Part shown: one piece after another, positions 1-11,528 of the stretch
Numbering within the stretch: position 1 is the first letter of the stretch
Layout: the number at the start of each line of letters is the position of its first letter
From: Fennellomyces sp. T-0311
Lineage: Eukaryota; Mucoromycota; Mucoromycetes; Mucorales; Lichtheimiaceae
Direction: 5' to 3'
DNA length: 64,000 nucleotides
Assembly (NCBI GenBank): GCA_025266875.1
Contig: JALLLT010000035.1
Location: 392,360-456,359 of the forward strand
The notes under the pieces: model-generated
The model's database searches: none
What the model was told of the DNA's origin: nothing
Seen by the model: the letters and a program-made list of their open reading frames with translations, nothing else
Translations under genes and position numbers: made by a program

Positions 1-1450
1 ACCAACTTAACGGAGTTGTCTTACATTGTCAGTAAAGCCGTATCAGGGTTGCATATAGGAGCAAATAAGGCAATCGATAACTGTATAGTTGCTGATGTCG
101 TAATAACAATGTATATAACCAAGGACTAAGGGAAAGCATGTAGCCATGGTGATGATATGTCGAGGATACGACACTGCCGAAAAAATTATGACGACAAGCC
201 TATATGCTACCACGGAGAACTTACATTGGTACCTGTCGATGTTGCTGTTGTTGCTGCACAGGTACGTCGTCTGCTGTAGTGAGTAGGCGCGATATTGATT
301 CACTGACGAACCAATTCCTTACCGTAATGTTTGTATCGCTTCAACGGCTAACCATAAGCAGTGTGTATCGCAAAATAAGAATCCTGCGCCTTACACCTCT
401 TGCATAATAAGTCGTGCCATCTGTATGATTCCGCAGTAGTGATGTATTGACCGCGAGAGCAATTAAAAAATCCTCCAACGAATTGAAGTCGCTGTCATCC
501 AATTTAGATAAATGTCACACATCTGCCCTCACCATATAGCCAATTGTAAATGATATGTATGACGAGTTTTCTTCGTAATGCTTGTAATACTTTGGACGGC
601 AAACCAGATAGGAACTCAAGTGCTTATGTCGAAAATTTCCAGGAACACATTTTCGAAAGGATCCAATGGTTAAATCGGTACAGGAAGAATAGCCGCTGAC
701 CGGGGTACCCAAGTGATAGCAACTCACGGCCAACTAATAGCACTTACATATTTTGGTGCTGAATATGTAATGCAAAATCAACGATAGAGCAGCTTTTGGT
801 ATACATAAGCGCAAAGGAACCTTTGTGCGGTGAAGTACAAAGGAGCTATTAGTAAGATCGGGACCTTCACTTGCTAGACTACCATTTTTCTGATACAAAA
901 TTTTCGTTAGAAGCTTGATTGCAAGTTTGCTTGTACAGTGGCCGCTTCATATAATGATATTTATATAACGATAATTCGATATAACGATGCAATTTTCGAT
1001 GCACCAAAACAGTAATCACTGCCAAGTCCCATTTTAAATAATGTAACGATAAAGTTTGGGGTGCACCATCGTATCGTTATGTAAAGCGGCCACTGTAGTA
1101 AGTTTATGTATGACTTTCATATACATGAAAGCATCAGAAAATTGGTTAAGAATGCCAGCAAAAAGGAGTCGTTTTCTTTGTGTTCTCTTAATTCAAGCAG
1201 CGACATCGGTTCCTCGCTCTGGACACCCAGTACTTATTCGCGACATTAGCAGCCATAGTTATAAAACACGGCGCGCAGCTACCTCATATGTAGTATCCGC
1301 GGTATCATTTACAATAATGTTAGAGTCAAAAACATAACGGCGCTGAAACAATTGTACTACCCTTATTATCTATTTCGTATCGACGTGTATAAGCAAGTTG
1401 CGAGTAGCAAATTTATTAAAGGTATGGTTTATAATTACAGTGCGAAAATG
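1..1450. other. Intergenic, no gene supported
   Basis: I see no convincing coding region here. Open frames are short, lack recognisable motifs and have no plausible splice partners. The only structured item is the MITE at 936-1095. The stretch lies beyond the 3' end of the first transcription-factor gene. Confidence 0.6.
936..1095. mobile_element. 160-bp MITE with Tc1/mariner (pogo)-type ends
   Basis: The left end CAGTGGCCGCTT is repeated as a perfect inverse (AAGCGGCCACTG) at the right end. The similarity continues inward imperfectly over the following ATAACGATA-like bases. The element is flanked on both sides by TA (934-935 and 1096-1097), the target duplication expected of Tc1/mariner/pogo transposases. 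It is too short to code for a transposase, so it would be a non-autonomous derivative. The family assignment is inference from TIR sequence and the TA duplication. Confidence 0.8.
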
Positions 1451-3434
1451 TTAAGATGATAAATGTACAATAGAGTTTAATTGCCTAAAGCAAGTGTGAA
1501 AAATATCGGATAGCATGGCTAGTCGCGGCATTGGAAATTGTTCATAGATTACAATGGGGTTAGATTTACGAGTGGTGATGAAAGATAGGAGCTTGGTAGC
1601 TGATTCTGGAATATGATGACCTGAAAGGACCATTGAGTGTAGTTGGGTGAAACAGTATAAGAGCATGCTCTGCATCTCTGGGGGGAGTTGGATATGTAAA
1701 CAGCTGACAATGTTACAAACCGAATGAAGGACACCCATCATATAAGTGAAAGATACTACGTATATCGATGTGAGCATGAGGATACGTGAAGCTTGTTTAA
1801 GATAGCAAGATACACTTACAGGGAACAGCATCTATATCAACTTCCAGATTCTTCTTCATGATATGAATAAGAGCTTGAGTGGAAGTCATAGTAAGCGATA
1901 AAGCTCTCTCGCGTAGGATTCGAATAATATCTTCATTTCCTTGCTCATCAATTGGAGAAAGTGGCTGCAACAGGGTCGACTGAATCATTGCTGTGATCAC
2001 ATAGAACACTGCAAGTGTCATTAGATGAGTAGATGATGGGGCATTCTCGATTGCCTGGCGCGCGGATTTCAGGTCGAATGGATCTTCACATAGCCGAAGT
2101 TCTTTTGGAAGATTCTTCCACCACGTTTGAATCGTCGGCTCGTATTGCAGGATAAGATCGAGACTCAATTCACAAGTGTCTCCATGTAGAACCGAGTAAC
2201 GCACGCGCTCCTATTAATGTAATTAGAATAGCGCTTTATCAACCTAGCATATTAGAATCTTACCATCAGAGTTGTAATATACGGAGATCCAGCTAAATCC
2301 AGCAAATTATACCACATGATAAAATATACCCGCAGCGATTTCGGCTCATCATCGAATATGACTACTGGTTGATCATTGATCCAACTAAAGTCGAATTTAT
2401 CCTCAACTATCAAATCGATACTGCATGACCAGACCTGTAAAGCGATTAGAGCCCGATGAAGCAGAACGCTTTCAAGCAGCGATAGCTCTTGGTTTTCCAA
2501 CTCGTGAGATGCCAAAAGAGCGATGGTAATCAATCGACGAGCCTCTGAGTGTTCCAGCAGCACATCCATCAAATATTGCATCAGTAGGGCAGTTGCTATA
2601 ACCGCTTCCCATCTTCGTGTTGGATCGTCGTACATGTCGAGTAGCAAGTCCCTACAGCGAGTATAGAAGAATTCCGCAAGCTCTCGCTTCTCCTGCACCG
2701 AATATTCGAGTTGTGGATAGAAATAGGCAATGGTATCGACACAAACGGCTAGGGCGAGAGCACTGGATAGTGGATCTTCCAATCTACGATAGTAGGCGCG
2801 GAATGTAGGAGCATGAAGAAATCCCACAAGCGGATTGTACCGCGTCATATACAAATAGATAAGGCTATTCATCCGTTCGCGTGCCTTCTCATGAATCCCA
2901 TGGCAAATTAAATGTCGTGAAGCTTTGTTCGGTGTTGCGTGGCGTACGATCAACCCTGTGGATGCGAGCGCGACACTGGCGGATACTCCTTGGAATTGAA
3001 TATGTTCCCTGCGGATAAAGTGTTGAAAAGGAGAAAGATAGCGAATTGATGCCCGGTTGTATTCAATCAGTTCGTGTAGACTTCGTATTCGGCTCTCCAG
3101 ATAGATGGAACCATTCACTATGCGCAAATCCCAGCCAGAGTACATGTCCATAAGTTTGTGCATGGAATCAAGATCGGCATCGAGTTGGTTCAATTGCCGT
3201 TGCCACTGTTGTAGTTGGTGGTCGCCATCACGACACGGAAGATCGTCAATGTCGTCAAGTTCACAAGGAACACAGTCGACTTCCATTTCCACGCATAGTT
3301 GGCAGGTAGTTGATTCGCCTGTATAAATGCATTTACGTCGGCGACTTTTACAGTCTAGAAGACAGCATTAGATGTTCACTGTTATAAAAAGGGGTGATCA
3401 CCTACTCACAGGTACAGGGATAGTCGTTGCGCAT
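1451..3434 (-). CDS. Zn2Cys6 fungal transcription factor, paralogue A
   Basis: Four exons on the minus strand: 3434-3410, 3354-2264, 2210-1820 and 1755-1451. They join in frame to 603 aa. The N-terminus carries a Zn2Cys6 binuclear cluster with cysteines near residues 7, 10, 17, 26, 29 and 36, and a basic KSRRRKC stretch, the DNA-binding domain of fungal Gal4-type regulators. A leucine/glutamine-rich helical segment follows (likely dimerisation). A middle homology region then begins around residue 180, with the pattern typical of the fungal-specific transcription-factor domain (FLHAPTF and an EDPL...AL segment). Intron 1 splits the zinc cluster between its first two cysteines, as in the three paralogues nearby. 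The start is set by the short first exon, which matches the other copies. A nuclear regulator is expected; its targets are unknown. Confidence 0.88.
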
Positions 3435-3753
3435 AGAAACCAACAGCGCACAACAATGGTGACCCCCTGCTCAGAACTGTGATCATGTTACACAAGTTGA
3501 TTCATCTGTTTCAGCCAGCCACTGAATAGGATGAACCATTTGAAGAGTAGTGTACGATTTAGTGCATCAACTTTCGATCTAGTCAGCTGAAAATATCCTT
3601 TGACTGCATGTCCATGCATAGCTTTATTCATGCTAACCATGGCGCGTGCTCAAAGCACTTGTTATTAGTATCGGGACATCTCTTTTCGTTTTGTACTTTA
3701 TTCAAGTAATACTGTTATTGTTCTTACGTAAATAAAGTGCTCATAAAATAATA
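3435..3753. other. Spacer between TF paralogues A and B
   Basis: This stretch lies upstream of paralogue A and downstream of paralogue B, both on the minus strand. It should hold the promoter of A and the terminator of B. I could not pick out a clear TATA box or operator. Confidence 0.5.
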
Positions 3754-5717
3754 TCATAATGACGATGTATCTATTATAGAATTTAATTGCTTAAAGCATG
3801 TGTGAAAAATATCGGATAACATTGCTACTCGAGGCATTGGATAGCGCTGATAAACATCGATGGGGTTAGATTTTCGTGTGGTAATAAATGATTGAAGTTT
3901 GGTTGTTGATTCCGGTATATAATGACCAGAAAGGACCTTTGAGTGTAATTGCGCGAAGCAGTTTACTAGCATACTTTGTATTTCAGGAGGAAGCTCAATC
4001 CGCACACTGCTGACAACATTGCAGACAGCATGGAGAATTCCCATCATATAATTAAGCGATACTGTCGGAATGTAAGTATAAGTATACATATGCCAATATA
4101 TCAAATTACTCACAAGGCATGGCTTCGATATCAACTTCCAAGTTTTTCTTCATGATATGGATGAGAGTTTGAGTGGAACACCAAGTAAGAGTGTGGACAC
4201 GTTCGCGCAAAATGTCAATAATATCGTTGTTGCCTCGTCCGTCGACAGAGGAATACGGTTGCAACAGTGTCGACTGAATAATTGCAGTGAATACATGGAG
4301 GCCTGCAAGAGGAAGCATATGAGTCGACGATGGAGCGTTTTCGATTGCTTGATGCACAGATTTTAAGTCGAACGGATCATCACACAGTCGAAGCTCATTT
4401 GGAAGATTTTTCCACCAAGCGCGGATGGTTGGTTCAAACTGTAGAATAAGATCAAGACTCATTTCGCAAGGACGCCCATGGATGATAGAATCGCCTACAC
4501 GCTCCTAATACCTATACGTTATCAACCATGGAGCTAGTCACAGTACATGCTTACCATCACAGCTACAATATATCGAGATCCAGCAAGTTCAATCACATGC
4601 TTCCACATCAAACAATAGATTAGGATCGCTTGCGATTCATCACTCAGTATGATCATGGGCACGGAACTAACTCTACTATAATCGAATCTATCTTCGAGTA
4701 TAGCATCAACGGTACACATGGAAGTCTGTAAGCAGGTTCGCGATCGTTCAAACATAGCCCTTTGGACCAAGGATAGTTCTTGGGATTCCACTTCGTGGGC
4801 TGCTAAGAGCGCAATGGTGATCAGTCTTCTGGCCTCTGTGTATTCCAGTAATACATCCATCAAATATTGTACTAGCAAGCTGCTGGATACGACAGCCTCC
4901 AATCTTCGTTCCGGATCATCGTGCATATCCAATATCTTATCCTTGCAGTGAACATAGAAAAATTCCGCAAGATCACGTTTCTCCTGTTCCGAATACTCGA
5001 GTTGTGGATAGAAGTATGCGATGGCATCGACACAGATGGCCGAAACAAGAGGGCTAGTTAATGGATCGTCCAACGAAAGGTAATAGTTAATAAAAGTTTC
5101 AGCGTGGATAACGCCGACGAATGCGTTATAGCGTTCCAGATAAAGAGTAATAAGCCCATTTATCGCGCTGTATGCAGTGTCCCGAATGTCATAGCGGATC
5201 GTATGGTGCGGTCTGCTGCGTGGAGCCGCATGGCGTACGACCAGGCCTGTAGATGCCAACGCAATGCTTGCGGGTATTTCTTTGAATTTGATATTCTGTT
5301 CATCGATAAAGTGTTGAAAGGGAGATAGATAGCGAATAGATGCCCGGTTGTACTCGAGTAGTTCACTCAAGCTTCGTATCCGACTTTCCACATATATACA
5401 GCCATTCTCGATCCGTAGATCCCACCCGGAAAACTGACCCACAACCTCATTGATTGCGTCCAAATCGGTATTGAGCTGATTCATTTGTCGTTGCCACAGT
5501 TGCAAATGGTGGTCGCCATCGCGAACAGGTAGCTCGCCAAGATCTTCCAGTTCACAAGGAACACAAACAACTTTCATTTCAGTACATAACTGGCATGAGG
5601 TCGGATCGCCCGAGGAAACACATCTACGATGGCGACTTTTGCAATCTAATCCGAGCTGTTAACCATTGATCATAATAAATAAAATCACTTACAGGTGCAT
5701 GGATAGAGGTTGGGCAT
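3754..5717 (-). CDS. Zn2Cys6 fungal transcription factor, paralogue B
   Basis: Exons on the minus strand are 5717-5693, 5645-4555, 4504-4114 and 4061-3754, encoding 604 aa in frame. The first 25-nt exon reads MPNLYPCT. The cluster then continues as YCKSRHRRC with the remaining cysteines spaced as in paralogue A. The basic loop has one arginine-to-histidine change compared with A and D. The middle homology region (VIHAETF, LDDPLTS) and the C-terminal block around NYMMGILHAVCN are conserved among all copies. Exon 3 is exactly 391 nt, as in A and D, so the copies arose by duplication of the whole gene with introns. No frameshift or stop is seen, so the gene appears functional. DNA targets are unknown. 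Confidence 0.87.
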
Positions 5718-6055
5718 ATTGATTTGTAATACGCAGCGGAAACACCATACCGACAACCTAAATTTGTATCGTTCCACATAAATACTTTCAACCGCACCGT
5801 AATGACACAATTATCGATGCACAAATGAAGCCATGCATTCGTACGTTTGGAAGTGTCACTATACATCATATCATCTACCATAGTAACTCTGTAGAGAGCC
5901 TGTACTTAACTCCCGCCAATGAATCACACTCTATATAGTTACATCTGTAAACTGACGAAGCCGTTTGGTATCCGGGGCATGTTATTACTAGCGCTAGACA
6001 CGTACTTACCCATAGCTTTGTAGCTCTTTTTTATTATACAGATCGCACCACAATG
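5718..6055. other. Spacer between TF paralogues B and C
   Basis: No gene is seen. It should contain the promoter of paralogue B and the 3' end of paralogue C. The short open frames in it have no recognisable motif. Confidence 0.5.
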
Positions 6056-8027
6056 CTACAATGATGCATTTAGAGTGGCCTTAAATTGTCTAAAACAGGT
6101 GTGTAGAATGTCGGATAATAATGCAACTCCGGGCATGGGATATCTATTATACATTTCAATAGGGTTAGACTTACAGGTAGCGACAAAAGATTGGAGTATT
6201 GTCGCTGATTCAGGAATGTAATGATCGAAGAGAGCGATCGAATGTAACTGCGTAAAGCAGTAGAAAAGCATATTCTGCATTTCCTGTGAAAGCTCGACTT
6301 CAAGGCAAGTAACGATGTTGCAGACTGCATGCAGAACTCCCATCATATAACTGAGTGACACTGTATCGATCTTCAGCAAACCAATATAATATGAGAGAGC
6401 AAATTTAAACACTTACCAGGTATTGCTTCAATATCGACTTCCAGGTTTTTCTTCATCGTGCAAATTAAAGCTTGAGTGGAACATAGCGTGAGCGAGGACG
6501 CCCGCTCGCGTAAGATGTCGATAATATCTTGGTTGCCGTCGGCAATCGTTGCTTGTGGCTGTAACAGCGCTGATTGAATCATTGCCGTAATGACGTGGAT
6601 GGCTGCAAATGGCATCAGATGGACAGATGTCGGAACACTTTCGATCCCTGCGCGCGCAGATTTTAAGTCAAATGGATCTTCACACAGTCGAAGTTCGGCA
6701 GGGAGACTTTTCCACCATGATTGGATAGTCGGCTCAAATTGCAGAATAAGATCAAGGCTCAGTTCGCAGGGACGCCCGTAGACAGCCGAATAGCCCGCAT
6801 TCTCCTATTGCTAGATATTAGAAAACCCTATCGCTCAGTTGTACCCGAAAACTCACCATTATGGTTGTAATATACGGAGATTTAATAAATTCAAGCAAAC
6901 TCGCCCATGTTATATTATATAATTTGATCGATTGCGGCTCATCATCAAGTGTCTCGGTAGGATATGGATCAACTTTGGTGAAATCGAACTTTTCCTCAAT
7001 CACTGCGTCGGTAACGCCCTTGCAAAATTGTAAATTGACTCGTGCTCGTTGAAACAGAGTGTGTTCAATCAACGGTAACGCTTCAAATTCCAGTTCGTGG
7101 CAAGTTAGGAGTGCAAGAGTGACCAATCGACGACATACGGCGTATTCCAATCGCACGTCATGCAGGTATTGTACTAACAGGATAGTCGATAGAACGGCCT
7201 CCAACCTTCGTTTTGGATCATCGTAGATGTCGAGCAGAATATCTCGACAACGTACATAGAAAAACTCGGCCATATCACGTTTTTCTTGTGCCGAATATTT
7301 GATTTGTGAATTGAAATAAGCGATGCTGTCCACACAGATCGATAGGGCGAGAGGGCTTGATAATGGATCTTTCAATGCACGATAATATGCGAAAAATGAT
7401 CGGTCATGAAGCAAGCCCACATATACATTGTATCGTTCCATATATAATCTGATAAGGCTGTCCATACGTTTGAGTGCCGTTTCTCGAAAGCCATGGGGTA
7501 TAATATACCGCGGGGTAAGATATGGTGCAGCATGGCGTACGATTAATCCTATGGATCCCAGTGCAACGCTAGCGGGTATCCCCTTGAACTGAACATGTTC
7601 CCTGCGGAACTGAAAAGGCGAGAGGTATCGAATGGAGGCTTTGTTGTACTCGAGTAATTCGTCCAAGTTTCGTATCCGACTCGTCAGTTGCACGTAACCA
7701 TCGACAATTTGTAGATTCCAACCAAAAGATTGATTCATGTCCTCATACATGTTGTCTAAATCGGTATTGAGTCGCTTCATTTGTTGCTTCAACTGCTGCA
7801 GTTGTTGATCGCCGTCGCGAACAGGCAGCTCGTCAATGTCCTCGGGTTCGCATGAAACACACTCGAAGTCGAATTGCGTGCATAGTGTACATGCGCTTGA
7901 ATCGCCTTGAAAGACACACTTACGGTGCCGACTTTTGCAATCTAAAATGAAACACTAAGGATTAATTACAAGAGATATCGAGATCGCTTTACTTACAAGC
8001 ACATGGATAGGCTTTACGTATAGCCAT
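6056..8027 (-). CDS. Zn2Cys6 fungal transcription factor, paralogue C
   Basis: Four exons on the minus strand (8027-7997, 7941-6857, 6804-6417, 6360-6056) join in frame to 602 aa. The first exon is 31 nt rather than 25, giving MAIRKAYPCA before the intron. The cluster then continues YCKSRHRKC, with further cysteines in TLC, EC and SC. The middle homology region is present (LLHDRSF, LKDPLSS). It has lost two residues near FQFRREHV and one codon in exon 3 relative to the others, making it the most divergent of the four. All splice sites are GT-AG and at the same places as in the paralogues. It is head-to-head with paralogue D across about 1 kb. Confidence 0.86.
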
Positions 8028-9032
8028 TATGACACTTAGCTGAGATACCTAAATTCAGATCTGGGTTGCTGCACAACTCACCTGGTACGTGATGAAGAGT
8101 TTGTTTCAAACCAACTCAGCCGTTTCATCCATTCGAAGATTGTAGCGTCCACTGCTCGCATTAGTAGTTCGCCAGATCGTTGACTTCATTTTACGAGCAG
8201 GGTATTCAGTACACAACTCTACCTTCAGGTCAGGTGATGCAGGCTGGATTCAGGCTATTAGGCAACTCCTTATGTATAAAAAATATTCGGCTGCCTCTTT
8301 GTAGTGTATCTACGAAAGAGAAAAATACAAACATTAAAGGGGATGTATGCACATGTACGATATAAAGCTTTGGCTAATATTATTACATTAAAATCAGAAT
8401 CTCGCTACAAAATCCGGCCTTCTCTCAACTTCTCTTGCCTATCGGCGTAAGCTGTTGATGCACTATATGTGGTTAGGTGGTTAGGTACGTAAATGCCTCC
8501 TCGGCCTCAGACGCAGATAAACAAGGCTGCCAATTCCAAATATGCCTGAATAAATATAAACCCACGTATTCGGACCTTTCACTACCCATACTTACCTTTG
8601 TTCTTCAGAAGCGTTCACTATCAGTTTAAGACAGAGAAGTCAGACACATTACTTGACTTGTTGTAGGGTATGTGCTGCCTTTTTTATATTATTTTTACAT
8701 TGTTTAGAAAAGGTGCTTGGTTCTGTAGATGCTGGAGACGTTATTCATCGTATCAGTCCAATTCAGAGGATGGAACGATGTTGGTATACCCGATATACGT
8801 AGCTTATGAAAAGAGCCCGTGTAGAACATTGATTGCAAAAAAGCGTCTGAAATTGCGGCAAAGTGCTCCGCTTGGTATAGGATTCTCAGGCCACAACATC
8901 GAACGTTTGGTCTTGGCGTACGCCAAGGCACCAGCCATTCAAAATTGTAACTTCGGAACCGTTGACAGCAAATTTGTGTTACCAGCCAACCAGTTTTAGA
9001 CAGGATCGCCACAAGCGTCAGCCGCAGGTTAG
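8028..9032. promoter_or_regulatory. Divergent intergenic region between TF paralogues C and D
   Basis: This 1-kb stretch separates the starts of two divergently transcribed regulator genes and therefore holds both promoters. Open frames near 8670-9012 exist on both strands, but they overlap each other and have no conserved motif, so I do not call a gene. No repeated operator could be defined by eye. Confidence 0.45.
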
Positions 9033-10999
9033 TATGCGCAACGACTATCCGTGCACCTGTGAGTATAATGCCATGATTTCCCCCCTTTTACAATTTCATT
9101 ATTAAATACGTCAATGCAGACTGCAAAAGTCGACGGCGGAAATGTGTCTATGCCGACGATTTTGACGATTGTTTGCTCTGTATGCAAATGGAAGTTGATT
9201 GCATTCCTTGTGGATTGTCTGACGGCGAGCAGCCGCTGCGAGATGGTGATCATCAAGTAAAACAATGGCGAAGACAAATCAATCAGGTGGAACATGATCT
9301 AGATACTCTCCGACAGCTCATGAACGAACATCTTCAGTGGGATCTACGCATTGTCAACGGCTGTATCCAGGTAGCAAGTCGAATACGAAACTTGGATGAA
9401 CTATTCGAATACAACCAAGCTTCCATTCGATACCTTTCCCCTTTTGAACAATTTTTTCGCAGAGAGCTTATCCAATTCAAAGGAGTATCTGCAAGCGTTG
9501 CACTGGCGTCGACAGGACTGATTGTGCGCCATGCAATGCCGCACAGCACGACACGCCATATCATATGTCACGGACTCCACGAAATTGCTCACGAACGGAT
9601 GGACAGCCTTGTCAAGCTCTATATGGAGCGATACAATTCATACACCGGTCTACTCCATAGTCGATCATTTCTCGAATACTACCATGGATTGGAGGATCCA
9701 TTGTCAAGTCCTCTCGCACTGGCCATCTGTGTCGATTGTATCGCATACTTTTATCCACAACTCAAGTACTCAATCCAAGAAACACGAGATATGGCCGAGT
9801 TTTTCTACGTTCGATGCAAAGACATGGTACTCGATATCCTCGATGAACCGAGAGGAAGGCTGGAAGCTATTGTAGCGACCAATCTGTTGATGCAGTACTT
9901 GCTGGACATCCTGTTGGAATATGGCGAGGCTCGTCGATTGGCTACTATTGCCCTGTTGGCTTGTCACGAATTGGAATCTCAAGATCTATCACACATACAA
10001 AAGGTCTTACTTCAGCGATCACGAGTTAGTTTGCAACTATGGATATGTTATATCGACCTCATAATCGAAGACCGATTCGATTTTACAAGCATCAAGGCCG
10101 ATACCGTATATATGCTGGATGATGATCCAGCACCAGTCCTTATTTATTTATCCATGTGGAGACACGTAATAGGCTTGGTAGGATCTGAATATATTACAAC
10201 ATTGATGGTAAGTTTTCTGGAACAGGTTATTTCGGCCTGTATTCTAATACCGAAAGTAGGAACATGTTCGATATTCCGTACTTCATGGACGTCCATGCGA
10301 GTTGAGTCTTGACCTTATCCTGCAATTTGAACCAACCATTCAAAAATGGTGGAACAACCTTCCATCGGAACTTCGGTTGTGTGATGATCCGTTTGACTTG
10401 AATGCGTCACGTGAAGCAATTGAAAATGTCCTGTCATCCACGCATATGATACCACTTGCACTCGTCCACTTAATCACAGCCATGACACAATCAACGCTGT
10501 TACAGCCACATTCACCGACTCAAGATCAGGGGAATACCGACATTATCAACATCTTAAGGGATCGTGCGCAAACCCTTACTTTATGTTCCACCCAGGCACT
10601 TATCTATGTCATGAAGAAAAATCTAGAAGTCGATATCGAAGCTATGCCCTGTAAGTCACTCTAATTGGCCAAGCATAGATTCACTGTATTGACACGGATG
10701 TAATAGTGTCGTTCGGTTATATGATGGGCGTACTTCACTCAGTTTGTAACATTTTCACCTGCCAACGAATCCAACTTCCATCCGAAATGCAAAGCATGCT
10801 TATTTACTGTTTCACACAGCTCCACTCGATAGTTCCATCAGATCATCACATTCCAGAATCCTCAACCAAGCTTCTCTCCTTCGTCAAAACCTACGAGTCG
10901 AATCCCATTGTAGTGTACAGTAGGTATCCAATGCCGCGATTAGCCATGCTATCCGATATTCTCCACACTTGCCTTAGACAGCTTAACACTCCTGCATAA
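9033..10999 (+). CDS. Zn2Cys6 fungal transcription factor, paralogue D (inverted copy)
   Basis: Exons 9033-9057, 9120-10207, 10260-10650 and 10707-10999 give 598 aa in frame. The Zn2Cys6 cluster has cysteines at residues 7, 10, 17, 26, 29 and 36 with the basic loop KSRRRKC. Residues about 56-77 (QWRRQINQVEHDLDTLRQL) look like a short coiled coil for dimerisation. The middle homology region begins near residue 180 (LLHSRSF, LEDPLSSPLALAIC). The copy lies on the opposite strand from A-C, so at least one inversion accompanied amplification. Its closest visible relative is paralogue A, with which it shares the first exon MRNDYPCT exactly. Nothing suggests inactivation. Confidence 0.88.
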
Positions 11000-11528
11000 T
11001 GACAACTTGTACTATATTTTGCATTGTACCACTTAATAATAATTCTGCTATTTAAACCTGTGACCCACGACAAATCCAGTGCGACGAAAGGGTGGCATGC
11101 AATTTTGCTGCTAACTTAATTGTGTTTCAAAAGCAGGTGATGTTCTTGAAGCGTACATAAGGGCCTTGTGTCACACATACATTACCAGCTAAGATAAGCT
11201 TTTCGACGTTTTACCACGTTTTTTTTACTCAAGTAGCAAACCTGCAGAGGATTTGCTACCTAAATACCATCTTTCAATCCAAGTTCTCTGGGTAGTCTTA
11301 TCAGTTTGAGAACAACCAGATCAAGGAGCTTAATATAGGGTTACCTGACGTACAATGTGATGGCATGGGTGATAATACGTATGATCTGATGGGTTGTCGT
11401 CATGCACACAGTCGGAGAGCCATTACATTTTATGAGTAAAATTCCTCAATGCAGCTTGTTCCCGAGAGCGCGAGTACCAACACGAACGAAAAAGAATCGC
11501 CGAGTTAAAAGCGCAGTTGTGAAGTGAA
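11000..11528. other. Intergenic between TF D and VPS39
   Basis: Tandem-oriented spacer with no coding signal. It includes a short T-tract near 11220 and should hold the VPS39 promoter. No TATA-like element stands out close to the VPS39 start. Confidence 0.5.

Noticed and set aside
8670..9012. Overlapping 100-residue frames on both strands in the divergent TF promoter
   Set aside because: Neither has a conserved motif and they overlap each other and the promoter region.
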